A DNA stretch of 31,226 nt from a virus. The first letter of the stretch is position 1. Every line of letters starts with the position of its first letter. Below the pieces are notes generated by a model. The model saw only the letters and a program-made list of their open reading frames with translations. It was not told the DNA's origin and searched no databases. Both the position numbers and the translations under genes were made by a program. The stretch spans positions 1 through 31,226 of the IMG/VR virus record IMGVR_UViG_3300027759_000295, one strand, 5' to 3'. Shown one piece after another: positions 8,265 to 17,684 of this stretch.

Positions 8265-8617
8265 TGGCTAGTCTTGACGACATTCTAACAGTCCAAAAGA
8301 ACGGTGTTGTAGCTATCAACACGCTGGGCCAAGCGACACTGCGGGGTTTTGGTACGGCGACGTCGTCCACAGTCACCGCAGCAACGCTCATCGCGACTGG
8401 TAAAGGATATCTCGTAAGTGTTACCGTCGTGGTTGCGGGCAGCGCCTCTGGGCTGGTTTCTAACTACACGGAAACGGGGTCAATTCCGGCGGCAACCGCA
8501 TTAATGGCCACACCAACCACACTGGGCGTCTACCGTGCTGGTCAAGTGTTCACGAACGGCCTCGTCGTCACGCCCGGTACTGGGCAGTCCATCAACGTTA
8601 CCTACTCGCTGGGATAA
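8264..8617 (+). CDS. Small virion protein of unknown role
   Basis: 117 residues, beta-rich with no charged cluster: TLRGFGTATSSTVTAATLI, LVSVTVVVAGSASG, GVYRAGQVFTNGLVVTPG, then INVTYSLG. Its pattern of short valine/threonine strands and a repeated G-T-x-T turn is typical of small decoration or fibre-associated proteins, and I recall relatives directly behind nozzle genes. The start overlaps the nozzle stop (TAATG), so it is translationally coupled. No catalytic motif is visible. Function unknown. Confidence 0.55.
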   Translation: MASLDDILTVQKNGVVAINTLGQATLRGFGTATSSTVTAATLIATGKGYLVSVTVVVAGSASGLVSNYTETGSIPAATALMATPTTLGVYRAGQVFTNGLVVTPGTGQSINVTYSLG

Positions 8618-8620
8618 GCC

Positions 8621-9226
8621 ATGCCGCTCAAGAAGGGTAGTTCTCAGAAGGCAATCAGCTCCAATATTAGCGAGTTGGTGCACACTGGCCGTCCACAGAA
8701 TCAGGCGGTTGCCATTGCACTGAACGTGGCCCGCGAACACAAAAAGATGGGTGGCCAGACCATTACCACCACTACGCCCGGGAAAGTCACCCCCCATGTG
8801 GGTCCAATTCAGTCCCATGTTGCGGGTCGCACTGACCATTTGCCCATGCACGTGAAGTCCGGTTCCTACGTGATTCCGGCGGACATTATTTCCGCAATGG
8901 GAGAGGGTAACACGATGGCGGGGTTCAAATCCGCCAAGATCGTGTTCGGCGGCACCCCGTATGGCCAAAAGAAAGGCGCATACAGCCAGCCATCTTCTCC
9001 CTATGGTGCGGACATGCCACGTAAAGCGGCGGGTGGGCAGATCGACGAACCGTTGGTGCCCATTATTGCGGCTGGTGGCGAGTATGTGATATCACCGGAG
9101 GAAGTAATTAGTGTGGGCGGTGGAGACCTTGACTACGGTCACCAAGTGCTGGACTCTTTCGTTAAGAAGATGAGAGCTAAAACCATCAAGACTCTTAAGA
9201 AGCTGCCCGGTCCCAAAAAGGATTAA
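8621..9226 (+). CDS. Conserved phage protein of the tail/ejection block, unknown function
   Basis: 201 residues. The first 40 residues (KKGSSQKAISSNISELVHTG, then RPQNQAVAIALNVAREHKK) form a basic helix pair seen in many phage proteins that lie between tail and ejection genes. The middle (LPMHVKSGSYVIPADIISAMG, IVFGGTPYG) and C-terminal part (GGQIDEPLVPIIAAGGEYVI, SPEEV) contain repeated GGxYVIP/EYVISPEEV beta-turn units. These occur once around 84-92 and again around 153-163, suggesting an internal repeat. The end is lysine-rich. Start ATG 8621 is 3 nt after the previous stop. A structural or assembly role is likely; no enzyme motif is seen. Confidence 0.5.
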   Translation: MPLKKGSSQKAISSNISELVHTGRPQNQAVAIALNVAREHKKMGGQTITTTTPGKVTPHVGPIQSHVAGRTDHLPMHVKSGSYVIPADIISAMGEGNTMAGFKSAKIVFGGTPYGQKKGAYSQPSSPYGADMPRKAAGGQIDEPLVPIIAAGGEYVISPEEVISVGGGDLDYGHQVLDSFVKKMRAKTIKTLKKLPGPKKD

Positions 9227-9228
9227 AA

Positions 9229-9738
9229 ATGTCCGACGAAATCAAAGTACGGTTGGCGACCCCGGAAGACGAAAACGCACTGCTCGATTTGGCTATCCGT
9301 GCATGGCACGAAAATGGCATTATGGACGTTAACCCCGAAAAAATGCGCGGAATGATCAAACCCGCGCTGTACTTGTGGCAGGGGTTGTGCGGTATTATCG
9401 GGGAGTGCGGAAAGCCGATCGAGGGGGCGGTACTTCTGCGAATGTCTCAAATGTGGTATAGTGATGACTGGATACTGGAAGAAAAGGCGGTGTTTGTAGA
9501 CCCGAATTTTCGCCACAAAGCAGAACGTTCCAGCCAATCCGTTGGTCACGCCCGTCGCCTAGTCGAGTTTTCCAAGCAAGTATCAGACAGCCTTAACGTT
9601 CCCCTAGTTATTGGGGTGTTGTCTAACACTAGGACTAAGGCCAAAGTGAGACTTTACGAGCGGCAATTTGGCGAACCCGCTGGGGCCTTCTTCCTGTATG
9701 GTGTAAAGACGGGTCACGAGACGTCGACGGAGCATTGA
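9229..9738 (+). CDS. GNAT-family acetyltransferase-like protein
   Basis: 169 residues. The fold order fits GNAT N-acetyltransferases: VRLATPEDENALLDLAIRAW (strand 1/helix 1), EGAVLLRMSQMWYSDDWILE (central strands), KAVFVDPNFR (strand 4), then QSVGHARRLVEF (about 103-114), a Q-x-x-G-x-A loop that binds acetyl-CoA pyrophosphate, and TKAKVRLYERQFGEPAGAFF at the C-terminus. It would move an acetyl group to an unknown amine. Such genes are frequent between tail and ejection genes of short-tailed phages, and a structural or regulatory use is not excluded. Start ATG 9229 is 2 nt after the previous stop, with AAAAAGGA upstream. Confidence 0.7.
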   Translation: MSDEIKVRLATPEDENALLDLAIRAWHENGIMDVNPEKMRGMIKPALYLWQGLCGIIGECGKPIEGAVLLRMSQMWYSDDWILEEKAVFVDPNFRHKAERSSQSVGHARRLVEFSKQVSDSLNVPLVIGVLSNTRTKAKVRLYERQFGEPAGAFFLYGVKTGHETSTEH

Positions 9739-9739
9739 T

Positions 9740-12700
9740 ATGAGCGGTGGTGGTAAGAGCGGCACAACAACCCAACAGGTGACGATCCCGCCAGACGTTT
9801 TGGCGAGATACAATTCCGTCAACGCTCGTGCGGAAAACGTTGCTCAACAGGGCTTCCAACAATATGGAAATACCCCCGACGCGTTTGTTGCGCCGCTCAA
9901 CCCCACTCAGACGGCGGGTATTGCCAACACCAATGCGGCAGCCACTGGTTCTCAGCCATACTTCGGTGCCGCCACTGGGTTGACAATGTCCGGCATTCAG
10001 GACGTTGGTCCCCTGACGCAAGGGCAGATTGGGTATTACCAGAACCCGTTTACGCAGTCCGTCGTCAACCCCACATTGCAAGCCCTTCGGCAACAGCAGG
10101 GTCAGGACCAAAATGCACTGCTTGGTAAACAAGCGATGTCCGGGGCTTTTGGTGGCGATCGCGCTGGACTGGAGCGGGCCAACTTGTACCGCCAACAGGA
10201 ACTAGGCACTGCTCAGGCCATTGCACCGCTGTACCAGCAGGGGTACCAACAGGCGGTTACTACAGCCGCCGGTCAGCAGGGCGTTCAAGCCGCAGACTTG
10301 GCTCGTCGTATGCAGGGCGGTCAGCAGATCGCCGGTATTGGGCAAGCGGTGCAGGGAGCTGGTCTTCAGGGAGCACAGGCTCAGCTCGCAGCGGGCCAGA
10401 CCCAGCAGCAGACTGAACAGGCGGGCAAACAGGCTCTTTATAACCAGTTCCTGCAGCAGCAAGGTTACCCATTTCAGGTCGCGCAGTTCTTGGCGAACAT
10501 CGCCATGGGTACTGGTTCGCTGTCCGGATCGACTACTACAACGGAAGCCCCGACTGGGTTCTTTTCGGACGAGCGCGACAAGACCAACGTCGATTATCTC
10601 GGCAAGGGTCAGTACGCTTACGACTACAAGTCGGACGTTGACCGGGCGGAGAAGGATGGCACTCCAATGCCTCCCAAGCGCGTCGGCCCCATGGCTCAAG
10701 ATATCGAAAAAGAACAGCCGGGACTGGTTGCCGACATCAACGGCCACAAGGTAGTCCGTGGCCCAGACAGCGAAGGTGGTGCGGTCATTCCAGAGCGCGC
10801 TGGCCTTGGATTCGCTATTGGCGGTAGTGCGGGATTTGACCAAGACATGATCAAGCAGATCATGGCTAATCAGGCCGGGATGTATTCCGGGATGTATGGT
10901 CAAGAGGGGGCTCCTCGGGGCCTTAAAGGCACACCGGGGGTTGGTGGCGGTCGAGTGCCAACGGCTAATCTGCCGGTTGGGAAAATCGCCACGGCGGGTT
11001 CTGTACCGCAACAACAATCGTCGGGACTTTCGCAAGCAGCGCAGACCGGCCAGAACATTTCGAACCTCCTCCAAATGGGGTCGAAGGCAAAGGAAGCACT
11101 TACTTCTAACCCGTCTAAGCCTTCCCTACCCGACCGGACGATTGGCGAGGGGGATGCTAGGCATGTTGTTAACCCCGGCGAAGCCACTGGTTACGCGAAA
11201 GAAACCGTCGTCGGCGGAAAAATCGACGGCGAAGAAGCCGAACGCATGATTTCGGCCCGTGGTGGTCGTATTCACAAATTGTATGGTGGTCCGGCGGACA
11301 TTGCTTCTCCCCAAGGCCTATACTCGCCGATTGGCTCGGGAATTGATATCCCGGACGAGAAGAACAAATACGAGCTTAAAACGGCAGCAAACGCTGGTAA
11401 GATCGACCCCAACCCGGGCATCAAGGACCTGTCCTCTGCGGTAACCACCGCCAAGAACACGTACGGCACGTACAAAATGGCCGACAAGGCCAAGAACTTC
11501 ATTGCGGGACTGGGCGAAAAGGACGCAGCCGCTACCACTGAGGGTCTTGGTGCGGGTACCCCCGGTGTAGAAGCAGCTAAGGATGTTCCCCTTCCACCGG
11601 CTCGCCCGGAGGGTCTTGGTGCTGGGGCCACAGACACTGCGGCTGCTGGTACTCCAGCTGCTGAAGGTCTTGCCGGTGGTACAGAAGCCGCTACTGCGGA
11701 AGCTGCAGCCACTGCAGCAGCTGAAGAAGCTGCCACCACAGCTGCTACTGAAGCCGCCACCACTGCCGCCGCTGAAGCCGCCGCTACCACTGCAGCCGAA
11801 GTTGCCGCCGCAGCCGCCGCTGAAGAAGCCGCCGCCGCTGCAGCAATGATTTTGCTTGTGAAACGTGGTGGTCGCACCAATAGCCCCACTCGCAAGCACT
11901 TCAAGGCGGGTGGTCTTGGTCTGGCTGACATCGTTGACCCAGAGGCGGTAAAAGCCAGCGACCCGGGCCTTGGGGCGCTGGTTCGCGGAGAAGACGTTCC
12001 CGTAGAAGAGAAGCCAAAAGCTCTGCAGCTGGCTGAAGTCAAGCCAACTGGTCTGTCGGACGAAACGCGCGCTCCGCCACCCACAGCTAACTTCGGTACG
12101 TCGCTTAGCCGTGTGTTCAAGGAAGAGGGCGGGCTTAACGAGCGCGACACGAACGGCCAGCCGTCGCTGTACGGCATTAATGCCAAATATCACCCCGACT
12201 TCTTTAAGAACCCGACACGAGAGGCTGCGGCTAAAATCTACAAGTCGGACTATTGGGATGCGATCGGTGCGGATCAAATGCCCGCGCCACTCGCCCATGT
12301 GGCGTTCGACACCGCAGTTATTGCCGGTCCTAAAAAGGCCAAAGACCTCATTGCGGCTTCGGGCGGGGATCCGGCCAAGCTGTTGGCCCTGCGTCAGGAT
12401 TTCCAAAATTCCCTGATCGAGGCTAACCCCGGCAAGTACGGCGACTACAGGAAAACTTGGAACAACCGCATTGCTAACCTGTCCGACGACATCGCCAAAA
12501 TGTCCGAAGGCAAAGACATTAATTTGGGTGGGGCGAGGCGGGCAACAGCACCCCCGTCGGCAGGTGAAACGGCACCGGTCCGTGTTACCACTGGAACGAG
12601 CGTTGCAACCCCGGGCCTTGGCGGTGCTGGCCAAGGCAATCTCGATGCATATGCCGCACCTTTCCGCAACACCATTGGCAAATTGGTGGGCGACAACGAG

Positions 12701-14110
12701 GCCCTGAAGAGCGAGAATTTCTGGGTCCCCATGCTGGCGGGTATCGGGTCGATGCTGGCGTCGAACCGAATCACTCTAGGCGGTGCGATCGGCGAAGGCT
12801 TGGTCGGTGGTACGGCGGCATATACCGGTCTGCAGAAGCAGCAAGCCGACATTGGTAGGATCAAGGCGGACACTGAGAAAGTGTTCACCGACATGGTCGA
12901 CAGCAGCTTCAAGACCGTCAATGGTGTCACTTACATCCGTTACCGCAAGCCCGACGGTACATTCGACTGGATGATGTACGGCGACTATCTGGGTATGCCA
13001 GTTAAACCCCCGGTTGATCCCCGCTACGAATCGGTCGTAAACCAACTGTCCAAGTATGGTGTTACCCCCGGTACCCCGGGTGCCGCCCAAGCCGTTGTGA
13101 ACGCCGGGGAGGCCAATCGTGGCGGCGCGGGTACACCAGTAGCTGGTGGCACCACGACTGGCGCGGTGACGGCCAAGCCAGCCACGGGAGCGGCCACGAC
13201 TAGTGCGGTTGAGCCAGTCAAGCCAGCAACGGGTGCGGCTGAACCAGCCAAGCCAGCCGTTGTTTCTACTGTTCCCACGGCGGTGGGTCTTTCTCCTGAG
13301 CTTATTGCACAGGCCAAAGATGCCACTAAGCGGTACACTTATGCGGGTGAAGTAGAACGCACTGCTGCAAAAGACCCCAAGAACGACTACTTTAATATGC
13401 AGCAGGGTCGTGCTACGGGTGCTCAGTCCCAGATGCAGCAGATCGTTCCTCTCATGGGCGCGTTTGCATCACTTCCAAAGGACAAGAGCATTGCGGCTTC
13501 GGGCCGTTTGCAGGAGTTCGCGCAGCCGATCATTGGTACTCTTTCTAACTTGGCCGCAATGGCTGGCAGACCGGATCTTGTTATTAACCCCGAGATCCTT
13601 ACATCTCAAAACGAAGTTGAAAAGCTGGTTAACCAGTTGCAGCAGAGCCGACTGGACGCTTCGCAATTGAGGGCGGTCGAAGCGTTCAAGGCAATGGCCC
13701 AAGGCGTTCCTAGCCTTATGACCAGTCCGGGCGGTCAAGGGGCGCTGATGGCGCAGCTCATGACCAACGCTAGGCGCGAAATCGACAAGGACAAGTTCTT
13801 TGCCGACTGGAAAAAAGCCGGTGTTGGCGACAACATGGGTATGACCGATTTTGCGGCGTTGACTGGTCGCGAAGCCAATCGAGCATTTGACAACACATTC
13901 AAGGAAGAGTTCTACGCTCGCGACCGCAAATCGATCGAGAACACTTTCAAGGACGTGATTAAGGAAATTAAGAGCCCGACCACCGGCCAACCCATAACAG
14001 TTGCTGAATACTTGGCGAGGAGCGGTGCCAAAATCACTCCTGACCAGAAAAAAGCTATTACTGCGAAGTATGGCCCCAACATTCTTGGTTACTACGGCAT
14101 TTCGGAATAG
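9740..14110 (+). CDS. Large internal virion (ejection) protein with S74-like motif and GH108-like muramidase domain
   Basis: 1456 residues. Residues 1-260 are Gln/Ala/Gly-rich helices (e.g. NPFTQSVVNPTLQALRQQQG). At 276-281 SDERDK keeps the Ser-x4-Lys pattern of intramolecular-chaperone (peptidase S74) domains, followed by GPMAQDIEKEQPGLV. An alanine-rich low-complexity stretch covers about 629-703. A GH108-type glycan hydrolase follows at about 785-905: FKEEGGLNERDTNG (candidate catalytic Glu796, in the EGG triplet), then YWDAIGADQMP and HVAFDTAVIAGPKKA. The C-terminal third is helical with Pro/Ala-rich linkers. It probably enters the cell envelope with the DNA and opens peptidoglycan during infection. 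It is followed 8 nt later by another ejection protein. Confidence 0.72.
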   Translation: MSGGGKSGTTTQQVTIPPDVLARYNSVNARAENVAQQGFQQYGNTPDAFVAPLNPTQTAGIANTNAAATGSQPYFGAATGLTMSGIQDVGPLTQGQIGYYQNPFTQSVVNPTLQALRQQQGQDQNALLGKQAMSGAFGGDRAGLERANLYRQQELGTAQAIAPLYQQGYQQAVTTAAGQQGVQAADLARRMQGGQQIAGIGQAVQGAGLQGAQAQLAAGQTQQQTEQAGKQALYNQFLQQQGYPFQVAQFLANIAMGTGSLSGSTTTTEAPTGFFSDERDKTNVDYLGKGQYAYDYKSDVDRAEKDGTPMPPKRVGPMAQDIEKEQPGLVADINGHKVVRGPDSEGGAVIPERAGLGFAIGGSAGFDQDMIKQIMANQAGMYSGMYGQEGAPRGLKGTPGVGGGRVPTANLPVGKIATAGSVPQQQSSGLSQAAQTGQNISNLLQMGSKAKEALTSNPSKPSLPDRTIGEGDARHVVNPGEATGYAKETVVGGKIDGEEAERMISARGGRIHKLYGGPADIASPQGLYSPIGSGIDIPDEKNKYELKTAANAGKIDPNPGIKDLSSAVTTAKNTYGTYKMADKAKNFIAGLGEKDAAATTEGLGAGTPGVEAAKDVPLPPARPEGLGAGATDTAAAGTPAAEGLAGGTEAATAEAAATAAAEEAATTAATEAATTAAAEAAATTAAEVAAAAAAEEAAAAAAMILLVKRGGRTNSPTRKHFKAGGLGLADIVDPEAVKASDPGLGALVRGEDVPVEEKPKALQLAEVKPTGLSDETRAPPPTANFGTSLSRVFKEEGGLNERDTNGQPSLYGINAKYHPDFFKNPTREAAAKIYKSDYWDAIGADQMPAPLAHVAFDTAVIAGPKKAKDLIAASGGDPAKLLALRQDFQNSLIEANPGKYGDYRKTWNNRIANLSDDIAKMSEGKDINLGGARRATAPPSAGETAPVRVTTGTSVATPGLGGAGQGNLDAYAAPFRNTIGKLVGDNEALKSENFWVPMLAGIGSMLASNRITLGGAIGEGLVGGTAAYTGLQKQQADIGRIKADTEKVFTDMVDSSFKTVNGVTYIRYRKPDGTFDWMMYGDYLGMPVKPPVDPRYESVVNQLSKYGVTPGTPGAAQAVVNAGEANRGGAGTPVAGGTTTGAVTAKPATGAATTSAVEPVKPATGAAEPAKPAVVSTVPTAVGLSPELIAQAKDATKRYTYAGEVERTAAKDPKNDYFNMQQGRATGAQSQMQQIVPLMGAFASLPKDKSIAASGRLQEFAQPIIGTLSNLAAMAGRPDLVINPEILTSQNEVEKLVNQLQQSRLDASQLRAVEAFKAMAQGVPSLMTSPGGQGALMAQLMTNARREIDKDKFFADWKKAGVGDNMGMTDFAALTGREANRAFDNTFKEEFYARDRKSIENTFKDVIKEIKSPTTGQPITVAEYLARSGAKITPDQKKAITAKYGPNILGYYGISE
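11626..11848 (+). repeat. Alanine-coding low-complexity repeat inside the ejection protein gene
   Basis: Imperfect repeats of GCT/GCC/GCA, GAA and ACC codons encode an Ala/Glu/Thr tract (about residues 629-703) with no more complex residues. It separates the S74-like part from the muramidase part and is probably a flexible or helical spacer. It also produces long spurious open frames on the opposite strand. Confidence 0.7.
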
Positions 14111-14118
14111 GGTGATCC

Positions 14119-16551
14119 ATGGCCGACAGTTTCACCATCGTTAGTCCCGTAGAAAGCGAAGAGCAAGCGCCGGATGGGTTCTCTATCGTAACGCCTGAGG
14201 CGGTGGCACAGGAAGCTCCGCCCCCGCGCACTTGGGCGGACACTGCCGCTGGTCTGGCCAAAACCGCTAAGAGCGAAATAGCGCGCAGCGCCCCAGCAGT
14301 GCTTGGCATTCCGGGCAGCGTCGAGACGTTTGCGGTAAAGGACCTTCCTACGTTTGCTAGAAACGTTGGCACTTCGGTTGCCGAAAGCATGGACTACGTT
14401 TCCCCCAAGGAAGCAGAAGAAATCAAGGCCAAGCCGCTCCCTTGGATACGCGATGCTGGTGTGGTCAAAGAGGGTTACGCTGCGCCCTTTACATCTTTGC
14501 CCACATTCAAGGGCATTAAGAAGGGGGCGGGCGAATTATACGAAGCCGCCGGTCGCCCAGATTTAACGTACGAGCCCCAGACTGGCCCCGAGAAAGTTCT
14601 GGCGGCGGGCATTGAAGGTGCAATTCAGTCTGTCCCGGGCCGTGTGGCCACGATACCCGGACGCGTTATGTCTGGTGCAGGTGCCGCTGCCGCTGGCGAA
14701 ACCGCAGGTCTGGCCACGGAGGGACAGCCAAACGAGGGGTTCTGGAGACTAGCGTCTGCCCTTGGTGGCGGTTATGCCGGATCCAAATTGGCGAACGCCA
14801 TGCTTCCGGCGTCGGTCGGTCGCGACCAGATCGCCAGTTCTCTTGCGGAGGATTTCCGTAAGGGCGAGGGTGCCATGACATGGGAGCAGGTCCAAGCGGC
14901 GCTAAAGGATGGCACACCTGTCACCCTCGTCGACATGGCCGGTCCCAAGACCCTCACGCTTTTGTCCAAGATGGGCAATATGTCGCCGTCTACCCAGACG
15001 CGGGTGGGGGTGTTCAACAAGCACTTGACTGAGCGTTCGGTAGAAGCCGGTAGTCGCGCTGGTGAAACGGTCCGCGAGGCTATGGGTGTTGCAAAGCTGG
15101 ACGCCGACGCTCTACAGCAAGCCAATATGGCATCCGGCAAGACTACCCGCGACACTCTGTGGAGTGCTGTGGAGGGATCGCCAGCTGCTAATTCCATAGG
15201 CTTGCGCGACACCAAGCTATTGGACAGCCGCTCATTTCAGGAAGCAGTCGATCGTGCGGTTGGACGCGCCGCCGACCTTCCGGATAGCTTTAACATTAGA
15301 CCGCCATACATGAATCCCGGTAGGGCTGGTGTAGAGGACAGGTGGGAGCAGACCCCGCAGGGGTTTAAGAAAGTTCCCGGACAGGCGGAAATTCCCCCCG
15401 AGACTATTCCGGGGAATCTGCCGTTTTATCACCAAGTCGATCGCGAACTCGGTGCAATGATCAACAAGGCGTACACTGGTGGCGATGCACAGCTCGCCGC
15501 TGGTTACAAAGCCACTCAAAACCGGCTTCGCGACGAGTTGGACCAAGCGCTCGTTGGTAACGGCAGCAAGAACAACTATCGCGATGTGGTGGGGGCCAGT
15601 CGCAAGACGTTCGTTGGGGAAGAGGCCCCACAGGCTGGTTACGAATTCGCGTCGTCGCTCATCAATAGCCGCAAGAACCCGTTCACTCGGGGCGATGTTC
15701 GCCGTGAATTCGATGCCATGGACGACGCTAATAAGCAGAACATCCGTCTGGGTGTTGCGGCTCGCATTCAGGATGGCGTCGAGAGTGGGCAGCTTGGTCA
15801 TGTTGCCAAGAAATTCGCGACTGACGAAGGGTTCAAGCGCGACCTTATGCACGTTCTAGGACCGGAAGCCTACAACCGTGTTGCCGGGTCGGTAATGCGC
15901 GAGAACATCATCCACCAAGCGGACACCCTAAAATTCCTTGCCGAACGCGTTACCCCCGCAGGGGCGGGCATGACTGCTGCTGGCGTAGTGTCCGCTATCG
16001 ACGTTATGAACGCCATTGTGCAGGGTGCCGGAACGGGTGCGTTGTCTAACCCAATCACTATGAAGCCGTTTTTGGCGGGTCTTGCGGCCATGGGTGTTAA
16101 GGCCGGTACATCATTTGCCGAACGCCGTGTGGCTGAAAAGACCCTTCCGTTGGCGTTGTCCAAAGACCCCAAGGACGTGGCGAGATTTGGCGAGCTGGTG
16201 AGCAATTACCCGCAAGTCATGGACATGTACAACCGTCTTACCGCTACGATGACACAGGCCATACAAAATGTGGCGGGTGGTCTAGACAAGCAGGACAAGG
16301 CGGGAACAAAGCCTAAGGAAGACAAAAAAGCCAAGCCCGGTCCCAGCATTTTTACCAAGAGAGACGGCGGCACCGTCAACCGCCAATTGGGCGGGCGTAC
16401 GGGGAATCACGAGGCCGATGCCGACCGTCTTGTTGCTATGGCGGACCAAGCCCATAAGCAGAATAGCGCGCAGACTGAGCCTTTGATAAAATCCGACGAT
16501 AACATGATCGCCAGAGCGCTAGAAATAGCCAACCGCCAGTACGAGGGCTAA
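14119..16551 (+). CDS. Internal virion (ejection) protein
   Basis: 810 residues, mostly helical. It opens with two copies of a short motif (DSFTIVSPVE at about 3-12 and DGFSIVTPEA at about 19-28). The middle carries Gly/Ala-rich, possibly membrane-active helices (SGAGAAAAGETAGLA, LGGGYAGSKLANAML), and a hydrophobic region near 615-660 (AGMTAAGVVSAIDVM, MKPFLAGLAAMGVKAG). The end has the conserved-looking tail NHEADADRLVAMADQAHK and IARALEIANRQY. Size, composition and position after the muramidase ejection protein fit a podovirus protein that is injected to form the DNA conduit. No enzymatic motif is recognised. RBS GGGTGATCC precedes ATG 14119. Confidence 0.6.
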   Translation: MADSFTIVSPVESEEQAPDGFSIVTPEAVAQEAPPPRTWADTAAGLAKTAKSEIARSAPAVLGIPGSVETFAVKDLPTFARNVGTSVAESMDYVSPKEAEEIKAKPLPWIRDAGVVKEGYAAPFTSLPTFKGIKKGAGELYEAAGRPDLTYEPQTGPEKVLAAGIEGAIQSVPGRVATIPGRVMSGAGAAAAGETAGLATEGQPNEGFWRLASALGGGYAGSKLANAMLPASVGRDQIASSLAEDFRKGEGAMTWEQVQAALKDGTPVTLVDMAGPKTLTLLSKMGNMSPSTQTRVGVFNKHLTERSVEAGSRAGETVREAMGVAKLDADALQQANMASGKTTRDTLWSAVEGSPAANSIGLRDTKLLDSRSFQEAVDRAVGRAADLPDSFNIRPPYMNPGRAGVEDRWEQTPQGFKKVPGQAEIPPETIPGNLPFYHQVDRELGAMINKAYTGGDAQLAAGYKATQNRLRDELDQALVGNGSKNNYRDVVGASRKTFVGEEAPQAGYEFASSLINSRKNPFTRGDVRREFDAMDDANKQNIRLGVAARIQDGVESGQLGHVAKKFATDEGFKRDLMHVLGPEAYNRVAGSVMRENIIHQADTLKFLAERVTPAGAGMTAAGVVSAIDVMNAIVQGAGTGALSNPITMKPFLAGLAAMGVKAGTSFAERRVAEKTLPLALSKDPKDVARFGELVSNYPQVMDMYNRLTATMTQAIQNVAGGLDKQDKAGTKPKEDKKAKPGPSIFTKRDGGTVNRQLGGRTGNHEADADRLVAMADQAHKQNSAQTEPLIKSDDNMIARALEIANRQYEG

Positions 16552-16552
16552 C

Positions 16553-17386
16553 ATGGCCGACACAACCAACAAATCGCTTCAACGCCCTGCTAACGGATCG
16601 AACATCGACGTTTGGGACGTTCCGCTCAACGCTAACTTCACAACCATCGATCAGGCGTTTGGTGGATCCACTTCCCTTAACGCCACTGGTGTGACTGCGT
16701 ACACACTGACTTCGTCTCAATGCGCGCCTTTGATCATCTCTGTGACCGGTGCTCAATCCGCAAGCGTTATATACACTATTCCCATTGGGATAGGCGGTCA
16801 ATGGATTGTCTACAATGCGACAACCGACAGCGCTGGTGGGCCGTGGACCGTAACTATCGCATCTGGCGGTGGCGGGACGAGTGTTGCTATCCAGCGCAGT
16901 AAAGCCACGATTATTGTGAGCGACGGAACCAACATCAGGTCGGTGTACGCTGAAGCCGTGACTGCAACCCCGTCGTTTCCATCCGGCACGATCATGCTCT
17001 TTGTGCAGACCAGCGCCCCCACAGGCTGGACGAAAAGCACAACCCACGACAACAAGGCATTGCGTATCGTCAGCGGGGCAGCGAGCACTGGCGGGTCGGT
17101 TGCCTTCACAACAGCGTTTACGTCACAGGCCGTGGCGGGCACGGTCGGCAGCACTGTTCTGACAACAAGCCAAATTCCGTCCCACAGCCATACCACTCTC
17201 AGCGATGTGTACGGCGTAAGCGGCGGCGGGGCGCAAGTCATTTCAACAATTAGCGGGACAAGCGGTTCTAGGTCGGGCGTGACAGCCGTTGAGGGTGGCG
17301 GTCTTGGTCACACCCACACATTCACGGGGACCGCAATTAATCTGGCTGTCCAATACGTTGACGTCATCATCGCGACCAAGGACTAA
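16553..17386 (+). CDS. Tail fibre / collar-like protein with His-x-His motifs
   Basis: 277 residues. The N-terminus (SLQRPANGSNIDVWDVPLNANFTTID) is a typical virion-attachment start of phage fibres. The middle is beta-rich (WIVYNATTD, TIIVSDGTNIRSVYA). The C-terminal part matches phage collar-type fibre tips: FPSGTIMLFVQTSAPTGWTK, KALRIVSGAAS, then SQIPSHSHT (about 208-214) and GLGHTHTF (about 252-257). The His-x-His pairs in such tips bind metal ions along the trimer axis. It starts 1 nt after the previous stop. A receptor-binding role is likely; the exact host receptor cannot be read. Confidence 0.72.
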   Translation: MADTTNKSLQRPANGSNIDVWDVPLNANFTTIDQAFGGSTSLNATGVTAYTLTSSQCAPLIISVTGAQSASVIYTIPIGIGGQWIVYNATTDSAGGPWTVTIASGGGGTSVAIQRSKATIIVSDGTNIRSVYAEAVTATPSFPSGTIMLFVQTSAPTGWTKSTTHDNKALRIVSGAASTGGSVAFTTAFTSQAVAGTVGSTVLTTSQIPSHSHTTLSDVYGVSGGGAQVISTISGTSGSRSGVTAVEGGGLGHTHTFTGTAINLAVQYVDVIIATKD

Positions 17387-17388
17387 CA

Positions 17389-17682
17389 ATGCAGCTTAAG
17401 AATGGCACGTTCTGCCCCTTGATCAAGAAGGAATGCGTGCAGCTCCAGTGCGCGTGGTTTACGCAATTGCGTGGCACACACCCGCAGACGGGCGCGGAAA
17501 TTGACGAATGGATGTGCGCTATTTCGGCCATGCCCATGTTGCAGATTGAGGTTGCCAAGGAAGCCCGGCAGGGCGCTGCGGCGACCGAGAGTTTCCGAAA
17601 CGAGATGGTGCGGGCGCAAGATGAACATAAAATAAAATCAGCCTTGAGGAACTTTTCGGATCCCACAAAGCTGATTGAGTAG
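17389..17682 (+). CDS. Small cysteine-rich conserved phage protein
   Basis: 97 residues. The N-terminal half has four cysteines (C9, C16, C21, C43) in CPLIKKECVQLQCAWF and WMCAISAMP, with a conserved-looking GTHPQTGAEIDEW between them. This suggests a metal or Fe-S binding site. The C-terminal half is a charged helix containing ESFRNEMVR. I recall the same pattern in many podoviruses at the end of the structural block, with no assigned function. It starts 2 nt after the fibre stop and ends 2 nt before the stop of the convergent GcrA-like gene. Confidence 0.6.
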   Translation: MQLKNGTFCPLIKKECVQLQCAWFTQLRGTHPQTGAEIDEWMCAISAMPMLQIEVAKEARQGAAATESFRNEMVRAQDEHKIKSALRNFSDPTKLIE

Positions 17683-17684
17683 TG

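Noticed and set aside
11272-12634. Long open frames on the - strand opposite the ejection protein (304 and 438 codons)
   Set aside because: They are mirror images of the alanine-coding repeat and of high-GC codon bias. They have low-complexity products, no ribosome binding sites and no family likeness, while the + strand frame is continuous for 1456 codons.
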